Assembly (NCBI RefSeq): GCF_018617855.1
Contig: NZ_JACSKY010000005.1
Span: 118,909-182,908, forward strand
Reading direction: 5' to 3'
Length of the DNA stretch: 64,000 bases
Source of the DNA: Exiguobacterium qingdaonense
GTDB lineage: Bacteria; Bacillota; Bacilli; Exiguobacteriales; Exiguobacteriaceae
Shown here: positions 34,210 to 42,255 of the stretch, in pieces
Position numbering within the stretch: position 1 is the first letter of the stretch
How the letters are laid out: the number at the start of each line of letters is the position of its first letter
Notes under the pieces: generated by a model
What the model was told of the DNA's origin: nothing
Seen by the model: the letters and a program-made list of their open reading frames with translations, nothing else
Database searches by the model: none
Program-made: the position numbers and the translations under genes

Positions 34210-35265
34210 TTACCCTTTAACACTTCTCGTATTTTGAATGCGTTTCACGTCAATCTCGACGAGCGGGCGCAACAGACGGACCATCGGCGGACTAATAATG
34301 AACAGGACCATCACGAAGGCGACAGCGAACAGGACGAGTAGCTGCATCCAGGATGTCGGCATAAATCCGGCCGGCACGAACGCCTTCCAGGCGACGACGA
34401 GGAATACATGGACGAGGTACACATACAAGCTATATCGTCCCGCCCTCGAGAAGACCGGTAGTTTTCGTCCCGGAATGATGAGTGCGAAGCTAATCGACAT
34501 AAGGAGTGACACCGTATAGACGATCAAGAAAGCGAACGGTCCCCCCCACATCGCTTCCGGCAAGGCCGTGTCATAAGCGAAGCGGAACTTGAACAAGTTC
34601 CCGATATGATAGAACGTATCGGATTGTTGGACACGCATCGAAATCAAGAGCCCGACCGTGAGCGTGAAAAATACAATCGCTCCGCCGATCCGGTAACGAT
34701 TACGTTGTTCGGCCCGCTTCGGCAACTCAAAGAAGTTGAGCGTATTGCGTTCGGACATCCAGTTCCCAATCAAAAAGAACGGATAGAACATGATCACCTT
34801 ACGCAATGCGAAATAGCCTGTCGCCTCGGCTTGGAACCCGAAAAGAAGCGCAAACAAGAGCGCGTATAGCACGTACCCTTTCAATTGCGTGACATACGGG
34901 GTGATGATGTACCAAAAGATGATTGCCATCAAGTACCAGAGCGCCCAGTATGGTTTCAATAGATTGAATCCCGGGTTTTCAAGCGAAAAGATAGGGATCC
35001 CTTCCGTGAAAGCGAACCACGACCCGAGAATGATCTGCCAGATGACATAGACGATGAACAACTGGATCACGCGCAAATACCGGTTCTCCCGATAAAAATA
35101 ACCGCTGAGCATGATGAATAGCGGCATATGGAACGTATACAAGAACAGATAAACCCATTTCGGAAGGATGTCATCATAAACGCCACGTACATCGGTCAAT
35201 AAGTGCCCGAACACGACGAGCAGGACAAGCACACCTTTAATATTGTCATACCAATAATTTCTCAT
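34210..35265 (-). CDS. Acyltransferase 3 family membrane protein
   Basis: 351 aa with about ten transmembrane helices. The start RNYWYDNIKGVLVLLVVFGHLL contains the conserved His of acyltransferase 3/fucose-4-O-acetylase-like enzymes, and TFHMPLFIMLSGYFYRE is the second signature. These proteins O-acetylate extracellular polysaccharides or wall polymers. The true acceptor is unknown. Second of two ATGs chosen for spacing to GAGG. Confidence 0.85.
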   Translation of the reverse strand: MRNYWYDNIKGVLVLLVVFGHLLTDVRGVYDDILPKWVYLFLYTFHMPLFIMLSGYFYRENRYLRVIQLFIVYVIWQIILGSWFAFTEGIPIFSLENPGFNLLKPYWALWYLMAIIFWYIITPYVTQLKGYVLYALLFALLFGFQAEATGYFALRKVIMFYPFFLIGNWMSERNTLNFFELPKRAEQRNRYRIGGAIVFFTLTVGLLISMRVQQSDTFYHIGNLFKFRFAYDTALPEAMWGGPFAFLIVYTVSLLMSISFALIIPGRKLPVFSRAGRYSLYVYLVHVFLVVAWKAFVPAGFMPTSWMQLLVLFAVAFVMVLFIISPPMVRLLRPLVEIDVKRIQNTRSVKG

Positions 35266-35283
35266 CATATTTCCTCTAGTTCT

Positions 35284-35838
35284 TTAATCGATATTTTCTT
35301 TCACCCATGCCTTTTGACGCTCCCAAAACGCGACGATTTGTTCGCGCTGATGGATCGGGAACTCATCGAGTAAATCGTCTACTCGACCTTTTATCAAATA
35401 AAGCGTGTACGGGTCTTCCTTCATCCGCTTGAGCACTTTGTCAAACTCACCAAAAAAGATTTCGAGCTCTTTCGGGGCACTCACTTCTAACAAATCACCC
35501 ATTTCTTCAACATACGGACTAAAATAATTTAAATAAAAGACACGAACGCCTTCCGAAAATGCTGGCTCTTTGAAGTAGTCCGCTTTCTTGACGATGGCAG
35601 CGCCGTTTTTTAGAAGCGTCAGATTATTTGAACCCCGCGAGGCACTTTCACTTAACCGAATGATATCCCGGATTAGCTCATTCATGACATCGCCTTCAAA
35701 CTCTTCGATGAAATAACGGTTCAACGTCGTCTTCACCTCGGCGTGTTGTTTATACAGACTGACGACGAGTTCAATCAGTTCCTCTTGAGTAAATGATTTC
35801 AACTCTTTTCTTAGTTCTCCGACCTTCATTTTTTTCAT
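35284..35838 (-). CDS. Hypothetical protein, DUF6155-like
   Basis: 184 aa, soluble and helical. The opening MKVGELRKELKSFTQEELIELV resembles DUF6155-type proteins; the remainder is charged with aromatic patches (KADYFKEPAFSEGVRVFYLNYF). Start ATG follows GAGGTGG. It precedes the acyltransferase gene by 19 nt, so they are probably co-transcribed. Function unknown. Confidence 0.65.
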   Translation of the reverse strand: MKKMKVGELRKELKSFTQEELIELVVSLYKQHAEVKTTLNRYFIEEFEGDVMNELIRDIIRLSESASRGSNNLTLLKNGAAIVKKADYFKEPAFSEGVRVFYLNYFSPYVEEMGDLLEVSAPKELEIFFGEFDKVLKRMKEDPYTLYLIKGRVDDLLDEFPIHQREQIVAFWERQKAWVKENID

Positions 35839-36089
35839 TCCGCGCCACCTCACTCCATTTTCCTTCACCTATCATAATCGATTCCTCTTCAAAGTGAAAT
35901 TACGTTTCAACAAAATTTTCATGTCTTCACTGTCATCATTCCCATAATTCGACGAATACAAGCCGAAACGTCAAGAAATCCTCAAGATATAGCGTGCTTT
36001 CAAAGTATTCAAATGGACGGGATTGGGTAGAGTATAGTATAGTGGTGTTACTAAATATTCTGAATATTCTAACAAAGGAGGTGGAGAGA

Positions 36090-36578
36090 ATGGCTTCGAT
36101 CATCCGGAATCGACACCATATGGTGCATGACCCGAAACGTTCATTCTCTAATTTCGGATTTTGGTGGTTCGTCAGCATCTTTTCCGTCGGGCTACTCCTT
36201 GTTGCCTTTGAGTCAGTGCGCAGCGGTTTTTCTGCCATTCACCCCGTATTGTCCGGTATGGCCTTCCTCGGCCTCACATTCGTGCTCGGTGTCGGTGCCA
36301 AATTGGTCCGTGACGTCTGGTGGCTCAATCACTTGTTAGAGCGTACGCAGAACCGTTACTTATACATCGGCGGAGACACGCTTCAAAGTTGGCAGTATAC
36401 GCTCGACTCGATTTGGTTACTGACGCGCACCTCACAAAAAAAGCTCGGCCGATTGTATATTCAAATCGACCGAACTGTCCGTGCTGAGGAGGCGAAACGT
36501 TTGTTTGCCGCCTATTTGATTGACCGTGGTGTCCTCGTCGTCTATTCTCGTCCGAGTAAATTTAAAAAAATGGCTTGA
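36090..36578 (+). CDS. Hypothetical membrane protein
   Basis: 162 aa. Two transmembrane helices (about residues 23-42 and 50-70), then a cytoplasmic domain of about 85 residues with repeated Arg/Lys (RTVRAEEAKRLFAAYLIDRG). A very strong ribosome binding site AAAGGAGGTGG precedes the ATG; the frame extends upstream without any site. No family recognised. Convergent with mhqD, 5 nt between stops. Confidence 0.65.
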   Translation: MASIIRNRHHMVHDPKRSFSNFGFWWFVSIFSVGLLLVAFESVRSGFSAIHPVLSGMAFLGLTFVLGVGAKLVRDVWWLNHLLERTQNRYLYIGGDTLQSWQYTLDSIWLLTRTSQKKLGRLYIQIDRTVRAEEAKRLFAAYLIDRGVLVVYSRPSKFKKMA

Positions 36579-36583
36579 ACGAC

Positions 36584-37183
36584 TTAGTCGAGGTGAGCAG
36601 CGATCCATGACCGGGCTGCCTCGACTTCTTCCATGCGAAGTTCATGACCGCCCGTGTGATAGAAGAGTTCGACGTCCGCTCCGGCATTCCGGAGTGTCGA
36701 TGTCAGCTCTTCTGTTTCTGTTTTCGGGCAAATCGGGTCACGCTCTCCTGCCGAGATGAACACGTTCGTCCCTGACAGGTTCGGTAGTGTCAACGAGCGA
36801 TCCGGTACCATCGGATGGAACAAAAGAGAAGCGGTGAAAGCCGGTTGACGATAGAGTGACGAACCGATCAAGTTCGCCCCGTTCGAGTATCCGATTGGGA
36901 TCATCTTCTCCCGGTCGATGCCGTACTCTGTCGCCGCCTCGTCCAAAAAGCTTAAAAAGCGCTCCGTTTGCTTCTTTAAATCTTCTAAGTCGAGCACCCC
37001 TTCTGCATGACGACGGAAGAAACGTGACATCCCATTTTCAATGACGTCTCCTCGAAGCGTCAAGATGTTCGCCTCTGTCGACAATTCTTTCGCGAGTGGG
37101 ATCAAATCTTGCTCGCTCCCTCCTGTTCCGTGCAACAAGACGAGCGTCGTTTCTTTCGTTCCTTGAATGAATTGATGAATCAT
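36584..37183 (-). CDS. mhqD: MhqD-like carboxylesterase/hydrolase
   Basis: 199-aa alpha/beta hydrolase of the phospholipase/carboxylesterase type: oxyanion region LLHGTGGSEQDL, nucleophile elbow IGYSNGANL, Asp in GERDPICP and His in TGGHEL. In B. subtilis MhqD works with the dioxygenase MhqO against quinones and hydroquinones. Its ATG overlaps the mhqO stop (ATGA). Confidence 0.85.
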   Translation of the reverse strand: MIHQFIQGTKETTLVLLHGTGGSEQDLIPLAKELSTEANILTLRGDVIENGMSRFFRRHAEGVLDLEDLKKQTERFLSFLDEAATEYGIDREKMIPIGYSNGANLIGSSLYRQPAFTASLLFHPMVPDRSLTLPNLSGTNVFISAGERDPICPKTETEELTSTLRNAGADVELFYHTGGHELRMEEVEAARSWIAAHLD

Positions 37184-38124
37184 ATCCGTTCTCCTTTCGG
37201 TAATTCAATGGTTGGCAATGTACGAGAAATGTGGTCCCGTTTTTCTTCTAGCCATGATGGCAAACGAAGCGTCTCACCGAGTGAATCAATCGACTCGTCA
37301 ACAGTGAATCCAGGTACGTCTGTCGCAAGTTCGTGCAGGATGCGTCCGGCATCATGGAAATAGACGGAGCGGAAATAGTTACGTTCCTTCACCTCGGTCG
37401 GTCTTAGCCCAAGATCAAAAATCGCATCTTGCCATGTCGGATACTGTTCACCGTCCGCAACGCGCCATGCGATGTGGTGAACCGTTCCTGTGCCTGGAAC
37501 CCCGTTCGGTAAAACCGTTTTCTTCACATCGATGACGTTCGCGTAATCGGCTGACCCGATCAGACGGACCCATTCCCCATCTTCCGCGACCCGTTCAAAA
37601 CCTAACAGTTCGGTCAACAGACGAATGGTCTCGTCCGGATCCTTTGACAATAACGTCGCGCCGGCGAATCCGACAATCGCCTCGTCCTTTGTGATTCCTT
37701 CGACGACCCAACGTGTCTGTTTCGAACTCGGTCTCGCGACGAGCTCGACGACGAGTCCGTCCGGGTCTTCAAACAGAAGCGACGCCTCATCGAACCGTGT
37801 TGTCGCAACGGTCGCGATGCCGTGCTGCTGTAATCTTTCTTCCCAAAACGGCAAACTTCCTGCCGGCACGAGATATGTCGTTACGCCGACTTGACCGCTC
37901 CCGACCTTCCCTTTCCCTAATCCTGCGATTGGAAAGAATGTGATGACCGTCCCCGGCTCGCCGGTTTCGTCCCCGAAGTAAAGATGATACGTGCCCGGGT
38001 CATCAAAGTTGACGGTCTGCTTGACGAAACGAAGGCCGAGCACCTCGCCATAAAAATCTAGTGTACGTTGGGGGTCTTGTACCATCGATGAGATGTGATG
38101 AATCCCCGTGGAGTGCGTTTTCAT
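37180..38124 (-). CDS. mhqO: MhqO-like ring-cleaving dioxygenase
   Basis: 314 aa with two vicinal-oxygen-chelate (glyoxalase) modules. The first starts GIHHISSMVQDPQRTLDFY (metal His), the second has TVHHIAWRVADGEQ (metal His), with a Glu in RILHELATDVPGF late in the protein. This is the MhqO/MhqE type of extradiol dioxygenase for hydroquinone cleavage. Start ATG is 6 nt after AGGAGG. An MhqR-type operator lies just upstream. Confidence 0.88.
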   Translation of the reverse strand: MKTHSTGIHHISSMVQDPQRTLDFYGEVLGLRFVKQTVNFDDPGTYHLYFGDETGEPGTVITFFPIAGLGKGKVGSGQVGVTTYLVPAGSLPFWEERLQQHGIATVATTRFDEASLLFEDPDGLVVELVARPSSKQTRWVVEGITKDEAIVGFAGATLLSKDPDETIRLLTELLGFERVAEDGEWVRLIGSADYANVIDVKKTVLPNGVPGTGTVHHIAWRVADGEQYPTWQDAIFDLGLRPTEVKERNYFRSVYFHDAGRILHELATDVPGFTVDESIDSLGETLRLPSWLEEKRDHISRTLPTIELPKGERI

Positions 38125-38140
38125 AATCATCCTCCTTTGT

Positions 38141-38158
38141 TATCTTGATTTCAAGATA
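38141..38158 (-). promoter_or_regulatory. MhqR-type operator upstream of mhqO
   Basis: TATCTTGATTTCAAGATA is an 8+8 inverted repeat closely matching the MhqR operator of B. subtilis (TATCTCGAATTCGAGATA). It sits 17 nt before the mhqO start and could overlap the promoter. MhqR itself is not in the window. Confidence 0.75.
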
Positions 38159-38239
38159 AATCATTGACCAGAAAAAGTGAAACTTTTTGCTCACAGTGGC
38201 GTACGATAGAGGTGAGACTTTTTAAGGAGGTACATGAAC

Positions 38240-39130
38240 ATGGCATTACATATCGAACGTGTCACGAAAGAGTTTGGTGACTTTAAAGCCGTCGACGACC
38301 TCACCTTCCGTGTCCCACAAGGTGAAATGTTCGGACTGCTCGGCGCGAACGGCGCCGGAAAGACGACGACGTTCCGGATGATTCTTGACATCTTGAAACC
38401 GACGGATGGAAGCATCACCTGGAACAATCAGGCGGTCGACCATCGAATCGTCGGTTATTTACCCGAAGAGCGAGGTCTATATCCGAAGTCGCAAGTTCGC
38501 GAACAGCTCGTTTTTCTCGCGAGTCTGAAAGGTATGCGATCGAGCGACGCCAAGCGTGCCGTCAAATCATGGCTCGAACGCCTTGAAATCCCCCAGTATG
38601 AGACGATGCGCGTCGAACAGCTTTCGAAAGGGAATCAGCAGAAGATTCAGCTCGTCGCCGCCCTCATTCACAATCCTGAACTCCTCATCTTAGATGAACC
38701 GTTCAGCGGACTCGACCCGGTCAACGTCGAAATTTTAAAACGCGAGGTGCTCGCGTTACGTGACTCCGGGACGACCATCCTCTTCTCGAGTCACCGAATG
38801 GAGCATGTCGAGGAGCTCTGCCAGCATGTCGGCATCTTGAAAGGCGGACGTGCCGTCGTGAGCGGTGACGTCCCGACAATCAAGTCACGCTATGCCGAGC
38901 CCGCCCTCTTCATCGAGACGGACCAGATTCACGTACTTGATTCGCTCCCTGTCATCGAATCGATCGAGCCGCATAAATCTGGTCATTTAGTCCGTCTCCG
39001 TTCATTCGATGATAGCGACGCCGTCCTGTCGGCACTCGTCCGTCATCAGGCGAACGTCAAGACGTTCATGCGTCAACCTGTATCGCTCAACGATATCTTT
39101 ATCAAGGAGGTCGGTCAGCATGTTTCATAA
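38240..39130 (+). CDS. ABC transporter ATP-binding protein (NatA/YhaQ-like)
   Basis: 296 aa. Walker A GANGAGKTTT (about residues 37-46), Q-loop region LPEERGLYPKSQ, signature LSKGNQQKIQL, Walker B LLILDEPFSGLDP and H-loop SSHRM are all intact. The C-terminal DUF4162 extension (about 215-295) is typical of NatA/YhaQ exporters. Start at the second ATG (9 nt from AAGGAGG). Overlaps the permease gene by 11 nt. Confidence 0.93.
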   Translation: MALHIERVTKEFGDFKAVDDLTFRVPQGEMFGLLGANGAGKTTTFRMILDILKPTDGSITWNNQAVDHRIVGYLPEERGLYPKSQVREQLVFLASLKGMRSSDAKRAVKSWLERLEIPQYETMRVEQLSKGNQQKIQLVAALIHNPELLILDEPFSGLDPVNVEILKREVLALRDSGTTILFSSHRMEHVEELCQHVGILKGGRAVVSGDVPTIKSRYAEPALFIETDQIHVLDSLPVIESIEPHKSGHLVRLRSFDDSDAVLSALVRHQANVKTFMRQPVSLNDIFIKEVGQHVS

Positions 39131-40313
39131 CTTTGGGCCACTCTATTCGTTCACACTCAAATCCCGGATCCGTTCGAAGGCGTTCATCATCTCGACGGCG
39201 TTGACGATTCTTTTCATCTTTGGTTTCACGAACATCGACCGGATCTTGTCGACATTTGAAGATTCCGAGCAAGCGAGCGCTCTCGTCGTCTCCGAGAACA
39301 CAGAACTCGTCGATACGATGCAGTCGCTCGGTTACGAAGACGTCGCCTCAAGCGAGATCACGGAAGAAGAGGCGCGCTCCGGTATAAGCGATGGGGAATA
39401 TGGCGTCGTCGCGTTCGTCGATGGGTATGATGCCCGTGTCATCTCCGAACGCCCGGAACAAGAATTTACGACCGTCTTGCAAACGTCGTTGCAACAGTTG
39501 CGAAATGCAGAGCTGATCGAATCATCGGACGTCGACCCGGCAGTCATCGCCGCCCTCAGCGAACCGATCCAACTTGACGAGTCCTATCTCGGACGTGGAG
39601 GAGAGAACTCGGACGAACTCCTCTCTTCATCGGCACTCGTCTATGTCATGCTGATGCTCCTCTATATTTCCATCATCACGTACGGGTCGATGATTTCAAC
39701 GGAAGTGACGACCGAGAAATCATCACGCGTCATGGAACTTATCATCTCGACGACACACCCGGTGACACACATGCTCGCAAAAGTGACGGCGATCGGGACG
39801 CTCGCTCTCATCCAGATCGGGATTTTTCTTGGATTCGGTTATGTCAGCGCGAGAGGCAGTGAGCTCGCGACGACGGTCCTCGAGAATGCAGGGAATGCCA
39901 GAGCTGTCATCTATTTGCTCGTCTTCTTCCTGCTCGGCTACTTGTTATATGCGTCCCTCTTCGCCGTCCTCGGGTCGCTCGTCAGCCGCGTCGAAGAGTC
40001 ACAGCAAATGGTCATGCCGGTCATCATGCTTCTCGTCGCAGCGTTCCTCGTCGCGATGTTCGGCTTGAACAATCCAGATGCGACGATTGTGACGGTCCTC
40101 TCGTTCGTCCCGTTCTTCGCACCGATGCTCATGTTCCTACGCGTCATGCTCGTCGATGTGGCCGTTTGGGAAGTGGCGCTCTCCATCGGATTGCTCATCG
40201 GAACGATTGGGCTGACGTTATGGATCGGCTCGAAATTCTACCGTGGCGGCGTCTTATTCTATGGAACGAACGCCATTAAACAATGGCGACAAATATTACA
40301 AAACCGTCAATAA
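39120..40313 (+). CDS. ABC transporter permease (NatB/YhaP-like)
   Basis: 397 aa. One N-terminal membrane helix (about residues 21-40), a large extracytoplasmic domain (about 45-190) and five or six helices near the C-terminus, including GSMISTEVTTEKSSRVMELIIST, the ABC-2 coupling signature. NatB/YhaP-type exporters remove sodium or toxic compounds; substrate here unknown. Starts inside the ATPase gene, so expression is coupled. Confidence 0.92.
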   Translation: MFHNFGPLYSFTLKSRIRSKAFIISTALTILFIFGFTNIDRILSTFEDSEQASALVVSENTELVDTMQSLGYEDVASSEITEEEARSGISDGEYGVVAFVDGYDARVISERPEQEFTTVLQTSLQQLRNAELIESSDVDPAVIAALSEPIQLDESYLGRGGENSDELLSSSALVYVMLMLLYISIITYGSMISTEVTTEKSSRVMELIISTTHPVTHMLAKVTAIGTLALIQIGIFLGFGYVSARGSELATTVLENAGNARAVIYLLVFFLLGYLLYASLFAVLGSLVSRVEESQQMVMPVIMLLVAAFLVAMFGLNNPDATIVTVLSFVPFFAPMLMFLRVMLVDVAVWEVALSIGLLIGTIGLTLWIGSKFYRGGVLFYGTNAIKQWRQILQNRQ

Positions 40314-40377
40314 CGTTTACAGCAAATTCGTTTTCGTTTACTCTAAAGAATGTGCAAAATGAGGAGGAAAACGAACT

Positions 40378-40806
40378 ATGCGATCACGATTACTCGCAGC
40401 CCTAATCTTTACGTTTATGACGACGCTCACGACGTTCATCTGTTACACCGTCTTCTTAGACGCGGATGCGTTATGGCAAATCCTGCTTGCTTATGCAGGC
40501 AGTACGTTCATTGGAACGCTCGCGTTTTGGTATCCGGTCAGCAGACGTTCACAGACGTCTCGCTTCGGCGGCGCATGGATCGGCATCATGATTACTGCAA
40601 CGACACTCATTGGCTTCACCGTCATCCGCTTCACTTTCCGTGGCGACGCGGCAGCATTGCTCGAGTGGCAAACGATGCTCGCGAGTCTCGCCTACACATT
40701 CGGATATGTCGGATGGGTGCTCACCATCTTGAATATCGTGCTCGGCTTCTTGCTTGCCGGTACACGGCCAAAAGTACGCTATGAAGCGCGCCAGGCGCGC
40801 CCATAA
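40378..40806 (+). CDS. Hypothetical four-helix membrane protein
   Basis: 142 aa with four transmembrane segments (about residues 7-27, 34-52, 66-86 and 105-128) and a basic tail (RPKVRYEARQARP). Similar in size and layout to the DUF3021 protein at 1.7 kb but not clearly related. AGGAGG precedes the ATG. Follows the ABC permease by 64 nt and may belong to its operon. Confidence 0.6.
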   Translation: MRSRLLAALIFTFMTTLTTFICYTVFLDADALWQILLAYAGSTFIGTLAFWYPVSRRSQTSRFGGAWIGIMITATTLIGFTVIRFTFRGDAAALLEWQTMLASLAYTFGYVGWVLTILNIVLGFLLAGTRPKVRYEARQARP

Positions 40807-40814
40807 TGTAAAGT

Positions 40815-40847
40815 GACCAGGAGAATCGCTCTCCTGGTCATTTTTTC
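40815..40847 (+). terminator. Terminator of ABC operon
   Basis: GACCAGGAG/CTCCTGGTC stem followed by ATTTTTTC on the plus strand. Confidence 0.85.
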
Positions 40848-40856
40848 ATATTTACA

Positions 40857-41456
40857 TCATTGTAATTTATACGATTTGTCGCTGACGCCATGCTCTGCAT
40901 ATTGGAGAGAGCTCCTCCCGGGTTGATCGGGGACGAGCCGCTCGACATAGCGGGCGAACGGGACGATGTGGTGATTTGAATCGTGTGACCGCCCAAGGTC
41001 GAGGACCGCATCGACGAGTGCTTCGAGCGCGTGATGAGACGACGGCTCTTCATCGTCTTGAAAAATGCGTTGCAGTTCCTCTTCATGCATCAAATCAAAG
41101 ATGCGCATCCGTTCTTCAAGCTGACGCTGCATCTCTTCGACTGACTTCCCGTGCATCGCTTCTTCGTAGGCGAGTTTCATCTGCTCGAGCTCAGGCACTT
41201 TTCCTCGCATCAACACTTTGAGCGATTCGCCCGTCCATATGTGGCGTGCCAAGTAGTTCGGGTCGATTTGTAGCGTTTCGGCGAGCGCCTCTATGTAAGG
41301 CATTGTCGGATAGACCTCGCTCAGTTCGGTGCGCCGAATAAAATAAGGTGCCACACCAATCTGTTCTGCAAGCGTCTCAATCGATAATCCGGCCCGCTCT
41401 CGTAATATTCGAATCCGGTCTCCATATCCCCGATAAGGTGCATTTTTTCCATCCAT
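40857..41456 (-). CDS. Xre family transcriptional regulator
   Basis: 199 aa. N-terminal Xre/Cro helix-turn-helix (about residues 10-70): YGDRIRILRERAGLSIETLAEQ then IGVAPYFIRRTE. The rest is a helical region rich in Glu and Gln (about 85-140) and an undefined C-terminus. Target unknown; it stands next to the EIIA-Glc gene but has its own unit. Start ATG placed by the GGGGG run upstream; the longer frame begins without a site. Confidence 0.8.
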   Translation of the reverse strand: MDGKNAPYRGYGDRIRILRERAGLSIETLAEQIGVAPYFIRRTELSEVYPTMPYIEALAETLQIDPNYLARHIWTGESLKVLMRGKVPELEQMKLAYEEAMHGKSVEEMQRQLEERMRIFDLMHEEELQRIFQDDEEPSSHHALEALVDAVLDLGRSHDSNHHIVPFARYVERLVPDQPGRSSLQYAEHGVSDKSYKLQ

Positions 41457-41500
41457 CTCATTTCCCCCTTCCCTCTCTCCATTATAATTCCCGCATTCAC

Positions 41501-41534
41501 AAAAAAATACTCGGAAGCATAAGCTCCCGAGCAC
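41501..41534 (-). terminator. Terminator of EIIA-Glc gene
   Basis: GCTCGGGAGC-TTAT-GCTTCCGAGTA stem with ATTTTTTT downstream on the minus strand. Confidence 0.8.
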
Positions 41535-41546
41535 GAAATCATCATC

Positions 41547-42047
41547 TTATTTCTTTGTCAGTTCGACAACTTCTGAAGAACCGGCTGTCACAGCGTCGCC
41601 TTCTGCGACAAGTTTGTTCACGCCGAAACTGTCGTGGTTCGTAATAATGATTGGCGTGATTGTTGATGGGGCGTTCGCTTTGATAAAATCAAGGTCGAAT
41701 GTGACGAGCGGGTCTCCTGCTTTGACAGATTGCCCTTCTGTTACGTGCGTCTCGAAGCCTTCCCCTTTAAGGTTGACCGTATCGAGACCGATGTGAATCA
41801 AGTACTCTGCTCCGTTTTCAGCGTTGATGCCAATCGCGTGTTTCGTCGGGAATACCGTTGCGATCGTTCCGCTGACCGGTGAGACGACTTTTCCTTCTGT
41901 CGGCTCGACAGCGATCCCGTCACCCATCATTTTTTGCGAGAATACTTGGTCCGGTACGTTCGTGATGTCGACGACCTTTCCTGTAAGCGGTGAAACCGCG
42001 TTGAGTTGTTCTTCTTTACCACCAAAAAGTTTTTTAAAGAATCCCAT
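41547..42047 (-). CDS. crr: PTS glucose-type EIIA component (Crr-like)
   Basis: 166-aa free-standing EIIA. The phospho-acceptor His lies in EYLIHIGLDTVNLKG, and the partner His in FPTKHAIGI; the opening AVSPLTGKVVDITNVPD and GDGIAVEP complete the family pattern. It can donate phosphate to EIIB domains lacking an EIIA, such as TreP at 24-25.5 kb. Monocistronic with strong terminator. Confidence 0.93.
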   Translation of the reverse strand: MGFFKKLFGGKEEQLNAVSPLTGKVVDITNVPDQVFSQKMMGDGIAVEPTEGKVVSPVSGTIATVFPTKHAIGINAENGAEYLIHIGLDTVNLKGEGFETHVTEGQSVKAGDPLVTFDLDFIKANAPSTITPIIITNHDSFGVNKLVAEGDAVTAGSSEVVELTKK

Positions 42048-42255
42048 AGCTTAATCCCTCCAACATGTTCTATTCAATCAAAGTCTCCACTACAATACCC
42101 GAAAAGCTAAGACTTCAATCCCTGCCTTATTCACGGTATAGTGGTAACAAGGCAGTGCGAAATCGTTATACACATCGTAAGAATACGAGTGTGCAATCGC
42201 TTTTGCAAGTCCTTTTTACGCTTTGTAAAAAAAACACACAATGGAGGCGCTTACA

